From NORP181 sp047623555 (GTDB lineage Bacteria; Pseudomonadota; Alphaproteobacteria; Rhodobacterales; Rhodobacteraceae): DNA of 30,735 nt. This document shows positions 23,829 to 30,735 of the stretch, piece after piece. The translations under genes were made by a program, and so were the position numbers. Under the pieces are notes generated by a model. It did no database searches. It saw nothing but the letters and a program-made list of their open reading frames with translations, and had not been told where the DNA came from. Within the stretch, counting starts at the first letter, position 1; each line of letters opens with the position of its first letter. Location of the stretch: contig JBLHMP010000045.1 of assembly GCA_047623555.1 (NCBI GenBank), positions 1-30,735 of the forward strand, in the 5' to 3' direction.

Positions 23829-25334
23829 ATGTCAGCTTTAGCCTTACGAATTGTCGCCTTAACGGCATCGATGATCTGTTCATCTGCGGCTATGGCAGCC
23901 ACCGACCGGGTGGCTTTGGTCCTTGGGATGGGCGCCTACCAGACCATTGAACCCCTTGATAATACACGTAATGATGCCAGGTCTATTGCTGAAGCTCTGG
24001 AAAATGTCGGCTTTGATGTGACGCTGTCTTTGGACGCGACATCGGTTGATCTGCACCAATTGCTTGATGACTTTTCGTTCCGATCCGAAACCGCGGATCT
24101 GGCGCTGATTTATTTCGCCGGTCACGGGGTCGAGGTTCAGGGCGAAAACTTTTTGATCCCGGTGGACGCAAATGTGCAATCAAACCGGGACATTCAACGC
24201 CAATCTGTCTCACTGAAACAGTTGTTGGGCGCGGTCGAACGGGCCCGCAAAATGCGAATCGTCATTTTGGACAGTTGCCGCAACAACCCGCTTGGCGATG
24301 CCATTGACCTCACACAAGCCACCGAAGCCGAAACAGTGGCGTCGACCGAAGCAACCCGTGGCCTTGGTGGGCTGGCAGCGGCCAACCCGGATCGCGGCAC
24401 ATTGGTCGCCTTTGCCGCCAAGGATGGTCAGGTGGCGCTGGACGGGTCCGGACTTAACAGCCCCTACGCCACCGCGCTGGTCGAAAAAATGTCGGTTCCC
24501 GGGCTCGAAATCAGCCTGATGTTCCGCCAGGTGCGTGACCGGGTGCTGGAAAATACCGGCAATCTGCAGGAACCCCATACCTATGGGTCGCTGACCGGCG
24601 TTCCGTTTTATCTGGCAGGCCCGGCCGGTGGTCAGGCAGATGTTGCCGGGGTCGATGCCATCGACGCGTGGGCCGCAATTCGCCCGGATCAAGAACAGCA
24701 AATGCTGGCGCTGGCCGATCTGGGCGATACACGATCCATGCTGGGGCTGGCCTATATACGGCTGAACCCTAACGAGGGCCGGTTTGATCCGCCTGCCGCT
24801 GTGGCCTTTCTGGAACGCGCCGCCGATGCGGGCTCTCCCGAAGCGCAGTTTGAGCTGGCCAAACTATTTGAGCGCGGCACCGGCGTTCCTGTGGATTTCG
24901 TCAAGGCGCTAAAGTTATACCGCATGGCCGCCGATCAGGATTTTGCCGATGCAATCAATGATCTCGGGTTTCTGCACTATCAGGGTGGTCTGGGTCTGCC
25001 CGCCAACCCGCAAAAAGCCCTGACCTTTTTTGAGCGTGCTGCCGATCTGCGCCACCCGCAGGCACAGTTCAATTTTGCGGCCCTTATTGATGACGGTTTG
25101 ATTGCCAGCAAAGGCCCAGAAGACGCGGCACATTACCTGTATGAGGCTTTGCGCTCTGGCAGTTCGGATGTGCTAAACCTGCTCAGCGACCGACCAAAAA
25201 TGTTCAGCGCCCAAACCCGGCGCGCATTGCAAACAAAGCTACGTGAACATGAATTTTACACCGGATCAATCGATGGCGATTTTGGCCCGGGAACCCAAGG
25301 CGCCATACGCCGGGCTTACGGGCTTGAGGGATAA
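23829..25334 (+). CDS. Secreted caspase-like (C14) protein with Sel1 repeats and PG-binding-like C-terminus
   Basis: From ATG 23829 (AGGAG five bases before) the protein has 501 residues. A signal peptide (1-24, ending AAMA) leads to a caspase/metacaspase p20-like domain (about 26-262) with the dyad His99 (YFAGHG) and Cys150 (ILDSCRNNP). This is followed by about three to four Sel1/TPR-like repeats (298-441; FLERAADAGSPEAQFELAKL is typical) and a C-terminal module (464-501; REHEFYTGSIDGDFGPGTQGAI) resembling PG_binding_1. It would act in the periplasm. It is divergent from serC and followed by genes for two secreted proteins on the same strand. The catalytic dyad is intact, so it may be an active protease; its substrate is unknown. 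Confidence 0.88.
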   Translation: MSALALRIVALTASMICSSAAMAATDRVALVLGMGAYQTIEPLDNTRNDARSIAEALENVGFDVTLSLDATSVDLHQLLDDFSFRSETADLALIYFAGHGVEVQGENFLIPVDANVQSNRDIQRQSVSLKQLLGAVERARKMRIVILDSCRNNPLGDAIDLTQATEAETVASTEATRGLGGLAAANPDRGTLVAFAAKDGQVALDGSGLNSPYATALVEKMSVPGLEISLMFRQVRDRVLENTGNLQEPHTYGSLTGVPFYLAGPAGGQADVAGVDAIDAWAAIRPDQEQQMLALADLGDTRSMLGLAYIRLNPNEGRFDPPAAVAFLERAADAGSPEAQFELAKLFERGTGVPVDFVKALKLYRMAADQDFADAINDLGFLHYQGGLGLPANPQKALTFFERAADLRHPQAQFNFAALIDDGLIASKGPEDAAHYLYEALRSGSSDVLNLLSDRPKMFSAQTRRALQTKLREHEFYTGSIDGDFGPGTQGAIRRAYGLEG

Positions 25335-25372
25335 GGAAAGTCGCACTATGCTTTACTTGTAAGGGGCATCTG

Positions 25373-26182
25373 ATGAATAGGTTATACTGGAATACAAAGA
25401 CGAAACTGGGGATGTTTGTCGGCACTTGTCTGCTGGCCCTTGGGGTTTCATCCCCACAGGCGCGGGCGCAAGACACCGAGAACTTTGCCCCTCCTACCCT
25501 AGCTTATACGCCAAAAAACCTGACGCTATTGTCCGTTACATCGGCCACAGTCGCGCCTTCGGGGCTTGGCTTCATCTCTCTTTCACTGACCTCAAAACGG
25601 GTTGAAGCGGCACGGACTTTGGACGAAACGGATGGCTCGCTTGCGTTTGGCATCGGGTTCGGGGACGCCATAGACAGCGTTGGTGTACAGCTTACCGCGC
25701 AAATCACGTCCCTAACCGACGATTTCGGGGATTCCGGATATTTTGCCCTAAATTTTTCACGCCAGGTGGCGGCAGGCAAAGCACCCATATTCATCGGTGC
25801 AGAAGTCAGCAGTCTGGCCAGTTGGGGCGATGCCAAAGACAACCCGACCAGCGGCAAAGTCATGGCAACGTGGTTCCCAACGCTACAGTTTGACAGTGGA
25901 ACCAACATTCCGCTGATGATCACAGCAGGATATGGCAGTCACCTCAAAAATGGCTTCGCCGACCCTGCCCCCTATTTCGGAATCGGCGCTGGATTTACCC
26001 GCAATTTCGGCGCGTCGGTATCCTGGACCGGCGATACCATTGATGTTGGCACCGCCTTTTTGATTGATGGCTGGGACAACGGCAACGTTACGGTCGAATT
26101 CAACGATGTAACAAATCGACAGGACCGACAGCGGGTTTCTGTCACATTCAACATCTTTCGCAGCAATTTGTTCAGGGGATGA
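25373..26182 (+). CDS. Secreted beta-barrel-like protein of unknown function
   Basis: The 269 residues start with a clear signal peptide (basic start, hydrophobic 12-24, likely cleavage after QARA at 32). The mature part alternates polar and hydrophobic residues with many Gly and aromatic residues (FGIGFGDAIDSVGVQLTAQI, ITAGYGSHLKNG, PYFGIGAGFTRNFG), as in outer-membrane beta-strands. It ends SVTFNIFRSNLFRG, not with a strict terminal Phe. I do not recognise a named family. The ribosome site AAGGGG precedes ATG 25373; it follows the caspase gene by 38 bp and the next gene starts 3 bases after its stop, so it is probably in one operon. An outer-membrane location is inferred. Confidence 0.7.
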   Translation: MNRLYWNTKTKLGMFVGTCLLALGVSSPQARAQDTENFAPPTLAYTPKNLTLLSVTSATVAPSGLGFISLSLTSKRVEAARTLDETDGSLAFGIGFGDAIDSVGVQLTAQITSLTDDFGDSGYFALNFSRQVAAGKAPIFIGAEVSSLASWGDAKDNPTSGKVMATWFPTLQFDSGTNIPLMITAGYGSHLKNGFADPAPYFGIGAGFTRNFGASVSWTGDTIDVGTAFLIDGWDNGNVTVEFNDVTNRQDRQRVSVTFNIFRSNLFRG

Positions 26183-26185
26183 ACC

Positions 26186-26800
26186 ATGCCCGGTAAAATA
26201 GTTAGAACAGGCGTTCTTTACGCTGCCGTCACCCTAGGTTTCCTGCAATCAGGTCAGGCTAGCGCCGGGACCTCATCCGTTGGAACCACCCCAGTTTTCA
26301 TTCCGCCAATTGTTGTCACCCCTTCTGGTGCGCAAACAGGCCTGAATCCCCAAACCACCGCAGCAGTTGTGTCATCGCTTAATCAGGCGACCGCGTTTTG
26401 CAGCGGATTAAAGTCTGGCGAATACGTTGTCGACTGCTTGGCCGAGAGGCTGGAAACGATCAGTCGGCAATACGCTGGCATTCAGGGCTATGACAAAGCA
26501 CTGCAGGCCATCGTTGATGCGGCTGAGCAGCTAAACCAGATAGCCCGCGACAACCGATCATCCACCCAAAGGCGGGCCCGTTTCAAATCGCAAACCCTGG
26601 GTGGGCCAAGCACCTCACGGCCCCTGACACCTGTCGAATCGGCAAAAATGAACACCGCAATTGCTGACGCTTTGGTGGTGATTGAGGAAACTGAAACTCT
26701 GTTGCTAAGGTCCGCTGATACCTCGGTTGAACAGGCCGCGCAGTTTCAACAAATTGCCGAGGCAATTGGCTCAAACAAAGTTTTGCTCAGGTCGGTATAA
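26186..26800 (+). CDS. Small secreted protein of unknown function
   Basis: The 204 residues have a signal peptide (about 1-27, cleavage after GQASA). The mature part is a Thr/Pro/Val-rich start (TPVFIPPIVVTPSG) followed by a mostly helical region with two cysteines, Cys72 and Cys84, that could form a disulphide. The later section (about 85-125 and 155-200) looks alpha-helical and possibly coiled (AIVDAAEQLNQIARDNRSS). No recognisable enzyme motif. It begins 3 bases after the beta-barrel-like gene, suggesting the two proteins work together in the envelope, and converges with the M15 peptidase gene. Confidence 0.65.
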   Translation: MPGKIVRTGVLYAAVTLGFLQSGQASAGTSSVGTTPVFIPPIVVTPSGAQTGLNPQTTAAVVSSLNQATAFCSGLKSGEYVVDCLAERLETISRQYAGIQGYDKALQAIVDAAEQLNQIARDNRSSTQRRARFKSQTLGGPSTSRPLTPVESAKMNTAIADALVVIEETETLLLRSADTSVEQAAQFQQIAEAIGSNKVLLRSV

Positions 26801-26820
26801 CCGCCACCCTGGGCGGGTTT
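26801..26820. terminator. Possible terminator in a convergent gap
   Basis: CCGCC (26801-26805) and GGCGG (26812-26816) form a short stem followed by GTTT between the plus-strand secreted-protein gene and the minus-strand M15 peptidase gene. The 5-bp stem is weak. Confidence 0.35.
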
Positions 26821-27661
26821 ACAACAAACCCTGTGCCAGCCATTCATCCAGTTGTTTGCGGCTAACTTCGAAATGCATGCTGTCTTCGCGTCTGAAACCA
26901 GCACCCCAGACCCAGCCTTCGGCGTGAAAGAAATCTGCCAGAATAGTCAGGCCCAATTGGGTTTTACCGTCAGTAAAATTGTCCAATTTCCCGTCGATAT
27001 TCAGATCAATCGCCATACCAAAACTGTGGGTTGAAATGCTGTTCGCCACACCGCGAATTGCACGCACGCACAAAGACCCCGACGTGTTGATACGATCATA
27101 CAGGTCCGGATCAGCCCGGCGCACATTTTCAAACACCCGGCGCAATGAATCAGCTGCAGGTTTTAGCATCTGCACCCGGATCGGCCCAACATCTTCAAGA
27201 ACCAGTTTGTCCACCAGCCTTGGGTTGGTCATCGGTTGGCAATTTTGGGTCATATTCTCGCGTGGGCGGCCCAGCTTGGCCGCCAGATAACGCGATGATG
27301 AAACGACCAGCCCTTTGTTCACATTCAGACGATCCGCGATCAGCACCACCTGCGCATAGGCGTCAATGATGTCGTTTGGCCCACTGCCGCGCTGCACTTC
27401 GTCTTCGGCATCCTCATCCGAAACCATCGGTGCGCGCCCCAGACCCGACGCGATTCCGGCCAGTTCGGTTTGGATACTCCCCATCCGGGTTTGCAGATCT
27501 TCTACCTGCTGCCGCAGCATTTCGATTTCGATCCGGGCGCCGGAATCAACCGCCGATCCTTGAAAGTCGTCCTCTGCAAAAACCAACCAGTTCAGGCCAA
27601 CCCAAATAACAGGTGCCAAAATTAGCGCGATTGCTATGATAATTGCCGGAACGATCCGCAT
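26819..27661 (-). CDS. Membrane-anchored M15-family (VanY/endolysin-like) peptidase
   Basis: From ATG 27661 (AGGTGA just upstream) it has 280 residues; an open frame extends further up but lacks a good ribosome site. One membrane helix (3-28) is followed by a periplasmic coiled coil (about 41-72; IEMLRQQVEDLQTRMGSIQT) and an M15 zinc-peptidase domain. Zinc ligands are His212 and Asp219 in STHSFGMAID and His263 in EDSMHFE; Glu248 (FHAEGW) is the likely catalytic base. Such enzymes cut peptidoglycan peptides (D-Ala-D-Ala or L-Ala-D-Glu). The coiled coil may mediate oligomerisation or partner binding. It is divergent from an OmpA-like gene (179-bp gap) and convergent with the small secreted-protein gene. 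The cleavage site is not deducible. Confidence 0.85.
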   Translation of the reverse strand: MRIVPAIIIAIALILAPVIWVGLNWLVFAEDDFQGSAVDSGARIEIEMLRQQVEDLQTRMGSIQTELAGIASGLGRAPMVSDEDAEDEVQRGSGPNDIIDAYAQVVLIADRLNVNKGLVVSSSRYLAAKLGRPRENMTQNCQPMTNPRLVDKLVLEDVGPIRVQMLKPAADSLRRVFENVRRADPDLYDRINTSGSLCVRAIRGVANSISTHSFGMAIDLNIDGKLDNFTDGKTQLGLTILADFFHAEGWVWGAGFRREDSMHFEVSRKQLDEWLAQGLL

Positions 27662-27734
27662 ATTTTCACCTTTAAAAATGTCGACAACCCGACGGTCACA
27701 CCACTCTGAGCGACTGCCCACAAGAAAGTCAAAT

Positions 27735-27785
27735 ACAGTACTGACAGTAGACATCAATTTGTCTGTAAAATCGTTGTGAGACAAC
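27735..27785. promoter_or_regulatory. Short repeats in the M15/OmpA divergent intergenic region
   Basis: Direct repeats ACAGTA (27735-27740 and 27744-27749) overlap the palindromes CAGTACTG (27736-27743) and TACTG-A-CAGTA (27739-27749). GTTGT-GAG-ACAAC (27773-27785) lies just before a possible extended -10, TGCTATAGG (27792-27800), for the OmpA-like gene. These are candidate operator/promoter elements shared by the two divergent genes. Confidence 0.4.
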
Positions 27786-27840
27786 CGCCTGTGCTATAGG
27801 CTCTGCGCATATCATTTAAACATTCAGTGCAGGGCATGAA

Positions 27841-28434
27841 ATGGTCAGTCTCAAACATCTTATCGCAGCTACATTTATCGCAGGTACCGTGTTGGTTATG
27901 CCAGGAGCTGTTCTGGCCCAAAGCAGCGGTGCAATGACAGCCGAAGAAATAACCGCAGCGTTCAAAAAGCAAAAGACCCGCGGGTTGGTCATTGTCCCAT
28001 CCGGGCAGCAACCGACCACGGAAACGAATAGCGAAACCGCCAGTGTTGCCACGGCCCCCGCCCCGGATGATTCAAACGCCTATGCTGCTGTGGATCGCGC
28101 CGATCAGGTGAACATTCAGGTCTCGTTTGATTTTGACAGCGCCGCTTTGCGTGACGATCAAAAGGCAAAACTGGTCACCCTGTGTCAGGTCATGCAGGCG
28201 GTGGACGTTGCTGCGTTCCAGATTATCGGCCACACCGACAGTTCGGGAAAATCCGGGTATAATCAACGTCTGTCGCTGTTGCGCGCACAAGAGGTCAAAC
28301 GTCATCTGGTTTCAAGTTGCGGTATCGACGAGGCCCGACTCGAAGCTGTTGGCATGGGTGAAACCGTTCCGCTCGACACCCTGGACACTCGTAGCGACGA
28401 AAACCGCCGGGTTGAGTTTCAGGCACTGGGGTAA
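27841..28434 (+). CDS. OmpA-family peptidoglycan-binding protein
   Basis: The 197 residues have a signal peptide (1-26, cleavage after AVLA), a short low-complexity linker (about 55-85, Thr/Ala/Pro-rich) and an OmpA_C-like domain (93-193): SFDFDSAAL, IIGHTDSSGKSGYNQRLSLLRAQEVKRHL and GMGETVPLDT...ENRRVEF. Asp133, Asn141 and Arg148 fall where OmpA-type domains bind diaminopimelate. The protein has no lipobox, so it is probably a soluble periplasmic wall-binding protein. AGGG sits before ATG 27841. It is followed 36 bp later by the Ser/Thr kinase gene on the same strand, suggesting a functional pair. Confidence 0.9.
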   Translation: MVSLKHLIAATFIAGTVLVMPGAVLAQSSGAMTAEEITAAFKKQKTRGLVIVPSGQQPTTETNSETASVATAPAPDDSNAYAAVDRADQVNIQVSFDFDSAALRDDQKAKLVTLCQVMQAVDVAAFQIIGHTDSSGKSGYNQRLSLLRAQEVKRHLVSSCGIDEARLEAVGMGETVPLDTLDTRSDENRRVEFQALG

Positions 28435-28470
28435 GGGCGCTGAACATTCCTGAACCGCACGGCACCCACG

Positions 28471-30660
28471 ATGCTTGAAACCCGTGACAGTGACGCCTTT
28501 CAACCGGGTGATTTGCTAAACAACACTTACCGGATCGAGGGCTTGTTGGGTCGCGGTGGCACCTCAGACGTGTACCGCGCCCGAAGCGAGATTTCGGGCC
28601 GTTTGATGGCGCTAAAGGTGCTAAAAACCGAATTTTCAGGCAATGACGACTATTTGGTGCTGCTGACCCGCGAAGAAGAGATTCGCGAAATCCGACATGA
28701 TGCCGTGGTGCGTTATTCCGAGAACCATCGCACCCAAGACGGGCATGTCTATCTATTGATGGACTATATCGAAGGTCCGGGGCTTGATCACAAGCTGAAA
28801 CAGGGACCGATGTCGGCCGATGATCTGATGATCATCTGTCGTCGTGTCGCGGGCGGATTGCAGGCCGCCCATAGCCGCAACATCGTGCACCGCGATCTGT
28901 CACCCGACAACATCATCCTGCGTAGTGGCGATCCGGCGCAGGCCGTGATCATTGATTTCGGCATTGCCAAAGATACCAATCCGGGTGCGGAAACCATCGT
29001 TGGCAATGAATTTGCCGGCAAATACGCCTATGCCGCCCCCGAACAGCTAAGCGGCAATACCGATGCCCGCTCAGACATCTATTCGCTGGGTGCGCTGCTG
29101 CTGGCCAATTTCCGCGGCGCATCGCCCGATGTCGGCGCCAACCCAATGGAAGTTGTGCGCAAAAAGGGAGAGTTACTGAACACTGATGACCTGCCCGAGC
29201 CCTTTAAAACCCTGATCGACAAAATGACGGCCCCAGAGCCGGACAACCGATTGCAAAACATCGACGATGTTCTGGCGTTTCTGGATGATCCGTCTGCGAC
29301 CCTGCCCGATGCGGCTCCTGCCTCCGTCGACGACATTGACCTCGACGCGACCGTTATCATACCGCCTCCGCGCAAAATTGAACCGGAGCCCGCAAAACTT
29401 ACAACAGAACCTGCGGCGAAACCAACGCCCCCGCCCGAACCTGGAAAATCGCGCGGCGGTCTAATGGCGGCGCTGTTGGTGCTGCTACTGATCGCAGGCG
29501 GCGCTGGCGGATACTTCATGGGCGCCTTTGATGGCATGCTTGGGCCGAAATACCCGGTCGCCGATCCGTTCTCGCTCATTATTGAAAAACCTGCCGACGC
29601 GCCTGTCCGCGCTGTCGGATACGTACCCACGGCACAGATGCGCGATCAACTGACCGGTTTGATGACGAACCAATCCGGCAATGCCGAACTGACGCTGGCA
29701 ACCGGAGAGGTCGCCGAAAGTTGGGGCAACGATGTGCTCGCCACACTGGCACCGCTGGCTGATCTTGATGAATGGCGACTGGTTGTTAGCGGAGATCGCG
29801 GCCAGATCAGTGGTGTCACCACAGACGGCGCCACCTTTGATCGCCTGACCGCACTGTTTGCCAATGGTTTACCCGGTGCGCTGACCGGTTCTGCCGATAT
29901 ACGCTATGAACCGGTGTTCTTATCGGCCGACATTATACGACCAATATTGCAAAACCGCGCAGATTGCGGCCCGCTTGACCTTGGCACAGTGCCGACCGTT
30001 GGCTATGGTCCGCAAACCCCGATCACGATCACCGGCCGCGTTGCAGAAACCGCCACCCGCATCGGGCTATTTGACGCTCTGCGCACGGCGGCTGGCCAAC
30101 GTAAGATCATTCTGGACGTCGAGGTTCTGAACCCGACGCTCTGCCTGATCGAACAAAACCTGCCCAATGCCCCAGTTAGCGATATCGGCATCAACTTTAC
30201 CGTTGGCGACCGCGATGAACCCAACCCATCAGGTCGTTTCTTTGTTGGCGAAAACCCGGTGATCGACCTCATCCTTCCCGCCGATGTGACCGATGGCTAC
30301 CTGACTGTGTCGATCCTTGATGTCTCGGGCAACGTGTTCCACCTGCTGCCCAACATCAACCGTCAGAACAACCTGGTAAGCTCTCTGCGCGGTGACCAAA
30401 CCGGCACCGCAGACGTCCGCGTCGCCTATAGCCTGGCTGAGGCCGCCAGCAACGGGCGTCTTGCCTTTCGTGTCGACGACAGCACCCTTGGCAAAAGCAA
30501 AGTCATCGTGCTCCACTCTGCCGAACCGCTTTTTGATGTCATGCGCCCCACCTCGGAATCTGCCCTCGGTTTTGCCGAAGCCCTAAAAGAGCACTTCGAG
30601 ACAAACACCTCCAGCATCCAATCACTGGACAGCCGCCTACTGGTAACTGCCAAACCCTAG
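28471..30660 (+). CDS. Transmembrane Ser/Thr protein kinase with extracytoplasmic BON-like and DUF4384-like domains
   Basis: The 729 residues contain a Hanks-type kinase domain (about 20-275): GRGGTSD (27-33), Lys49 (ALK), HRDLSPDN (140-147), DFG (162-164) and APE (189-191), so it should be active. A Pro/Glu-rich linker (280-328) includes LDATVIIPPP (291-300). A membrane helix (331-350) is followed by about 380 extracytoplasmic residues: three beta-helix-beta segments resembling BON repeats (about 367-415, 434-482, 515-557), then a DUF4384-like domain (about 590-685; FFVGENPVIDLILPADVTDG). The ribosome site is poor. It lies after the OmpA-like gene. The wall-facing part may sense envelope state and signal through the kinase; targets are unknown. 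Domain names outside the kinase are from memory. Confidence 0.88.
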   Translation: MLETRDSDAFQPGDLLNNTYRIEGLLGRGGTSDVYRARSEISGRLMALKVLKTEFSGNDDYLVLLTREEEIREIRHDAVVRYSENHRTQDGHVYLLMDYIEGPGLDHKLKQGPMSADDLMIICRRVAGGLQAAHSRNIVHRDLSPDNIILRSGDPAQAVIIDFGIAKDTNPGAETIVGNEFAGKYAYAAPEQLSGNTDARSDIYSLGALLLANFRGASPDVGANPMEVVRKKGELLNTDDLPEPFKTLIDKMTAPEPDNRLQNIDDVLAFLDDPSATLPDAAPASVDDIDLDATVIIPPPRKIEPEPAKLTTEPAAKPTPPPEPGKSRGGLMAALLVLLLIAGGAGGYFMGAFDGMLGPKYPVADPFSLIIEKPADAPVRAVGYVPTAQMRDQLTGLMTNQSGNAELTLATGEVAESWGNDVLATLAPLADLDEWRLVVSGDRGQISGVTTDGATFDRLTALFANGLPGALTGSADIRYEPVFLSADIIRPILQNRADCGPLDLGTVPTVGYGPQTPITITGRVAETATRIGLFDALRTAAGQRKIILDVEVLNPTLCLIEQNLPNAPVSDIGINFTVGDRDEPNPSGRFFVGENPVIDLILPADVTDGYLTVSILDVSGNVFHLLPNINRQNNLVSSLRGDQTGTADVRVAYSLAEAASNGRLAFRVDDSTLGKSKVIVLHSAEPLFDVMRPTSESALGFAEALKEHFETNTSSIQSLDSRLLVTAKP

Positions 30661-30735
30661 ATCGCGGCCCTACCCAATTTCTTCTCGTAAAAAATACCTC
30701 CGCCGGAGGCCACTTTGGGGGGGGGGGGGCGCGCA
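30661..30735. repeat. Second copy of the extragenic GC-rich repeat and terminal poly-G
   Basis: AAAAATACCTCCGCCGGAGGC (from 30690) matches the copy near 15176 except at two bases; on the minus strand it reads GCCTCCGGCGGAGG then TATTTTT, so it may end a minus-strand gene beyond the edge. The window then runs into 13 consecutive G (30717-30729), probably a contig-end or homopolymer artefact. No gene is visible here. Confidence 0.5.

Noticed and set aside
30717..30729. Poly-G tract as a phase-variation switch
   Set aside because: It is outside any gene and at the extreme window end, so an assembly or homopolymer artefact is more likely.

Overview
The window looks like chromosomal DNA from a Rhodobacterales (Roseobacter-type) alphaproteobacterium. 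The evidence is the gene order (dnaA-dnaN-recF-gyrB preceded by rpsT, a crotonase, mutM, ubiE and ubiB), close matches to alphaproteobacterial protein families, and recurrent extragenic motifs that I associate with this order. Both ends look like contig ends: the left edge cuts an IS630-type transposase and the right edge is a 13-G homopolymer. I see no tRNA, rRNA or CRISPR array.

Layout. (1) 1-414: the last 47 codons of an IS630-family transposase, then AT-rich DNA with phased TTAACA repeats (one pair matches a CtrA site) and a probable gyrB terminator. (2) 415-9439, all on the minus strand: gyrB, recF, dnaN, dnaA, a 560-bp gene-free region rich in inverted repeats, rpsT with a strong terminator, an enoyl-CoA hydratase and mutM. 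This is the replication-initiation neighbourhood. (3) 9595-15152, plus strand: ubiE-ubiB (ubiquinone synthesis, nearly abutting), a cytoplasmic reductive-dehalogenase-like 2x[4Fe-4S] protein, a membrane alpha/beta-hydrolase and an XRE-cupin regulator. (4) 15216-16759: azlCD branched-chain amino acid exporter genes, divergent from an Lrp/AsnC regulator broken by a one-base deletion. (5) 16840-20020: a tight operon kbl-tdh-PLP enzyme for threonine breakdown to glycine and acetyl-CoA; Tdh lacks all four structural-zinc cysteines. (6) 20027-23705, minus strand: a PPP-type phosphatase, then serC and serA (serine synthesis), with a structured serC leader.

(7) 23829-30660 is the least conventional part, an envelope-directed cluster. 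It encodes a secreted caspase-like protein with Sel1 repeats and a C-terminal peptidoglycan-binding-like module, a secreted beta-barrel-like protein, a small secreted protein of unknown function, a membrane-anchored coiled-coil M15 peptidase (opposite strand), an OmpA-like peptidoglycan-binding protein, and a transmembrane Ser/Thr kinase whose extracytoplasmic part holds BON-like repeats and a DUF4384-like domain. Kinase, caspase fold and several wall-binding parts in one place suggest an uncharacterised envelope-sensing or wall-remodelling module. It may continue past the right edge.

Functional links: serC/serA make serine (hence glycine), while kbl/tdh make glycine from threonine. azlCD with its broken regulator concerns branched-chain amino acid export. 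All functional statements rest on motif recognition in the translated sequence, without database searches.
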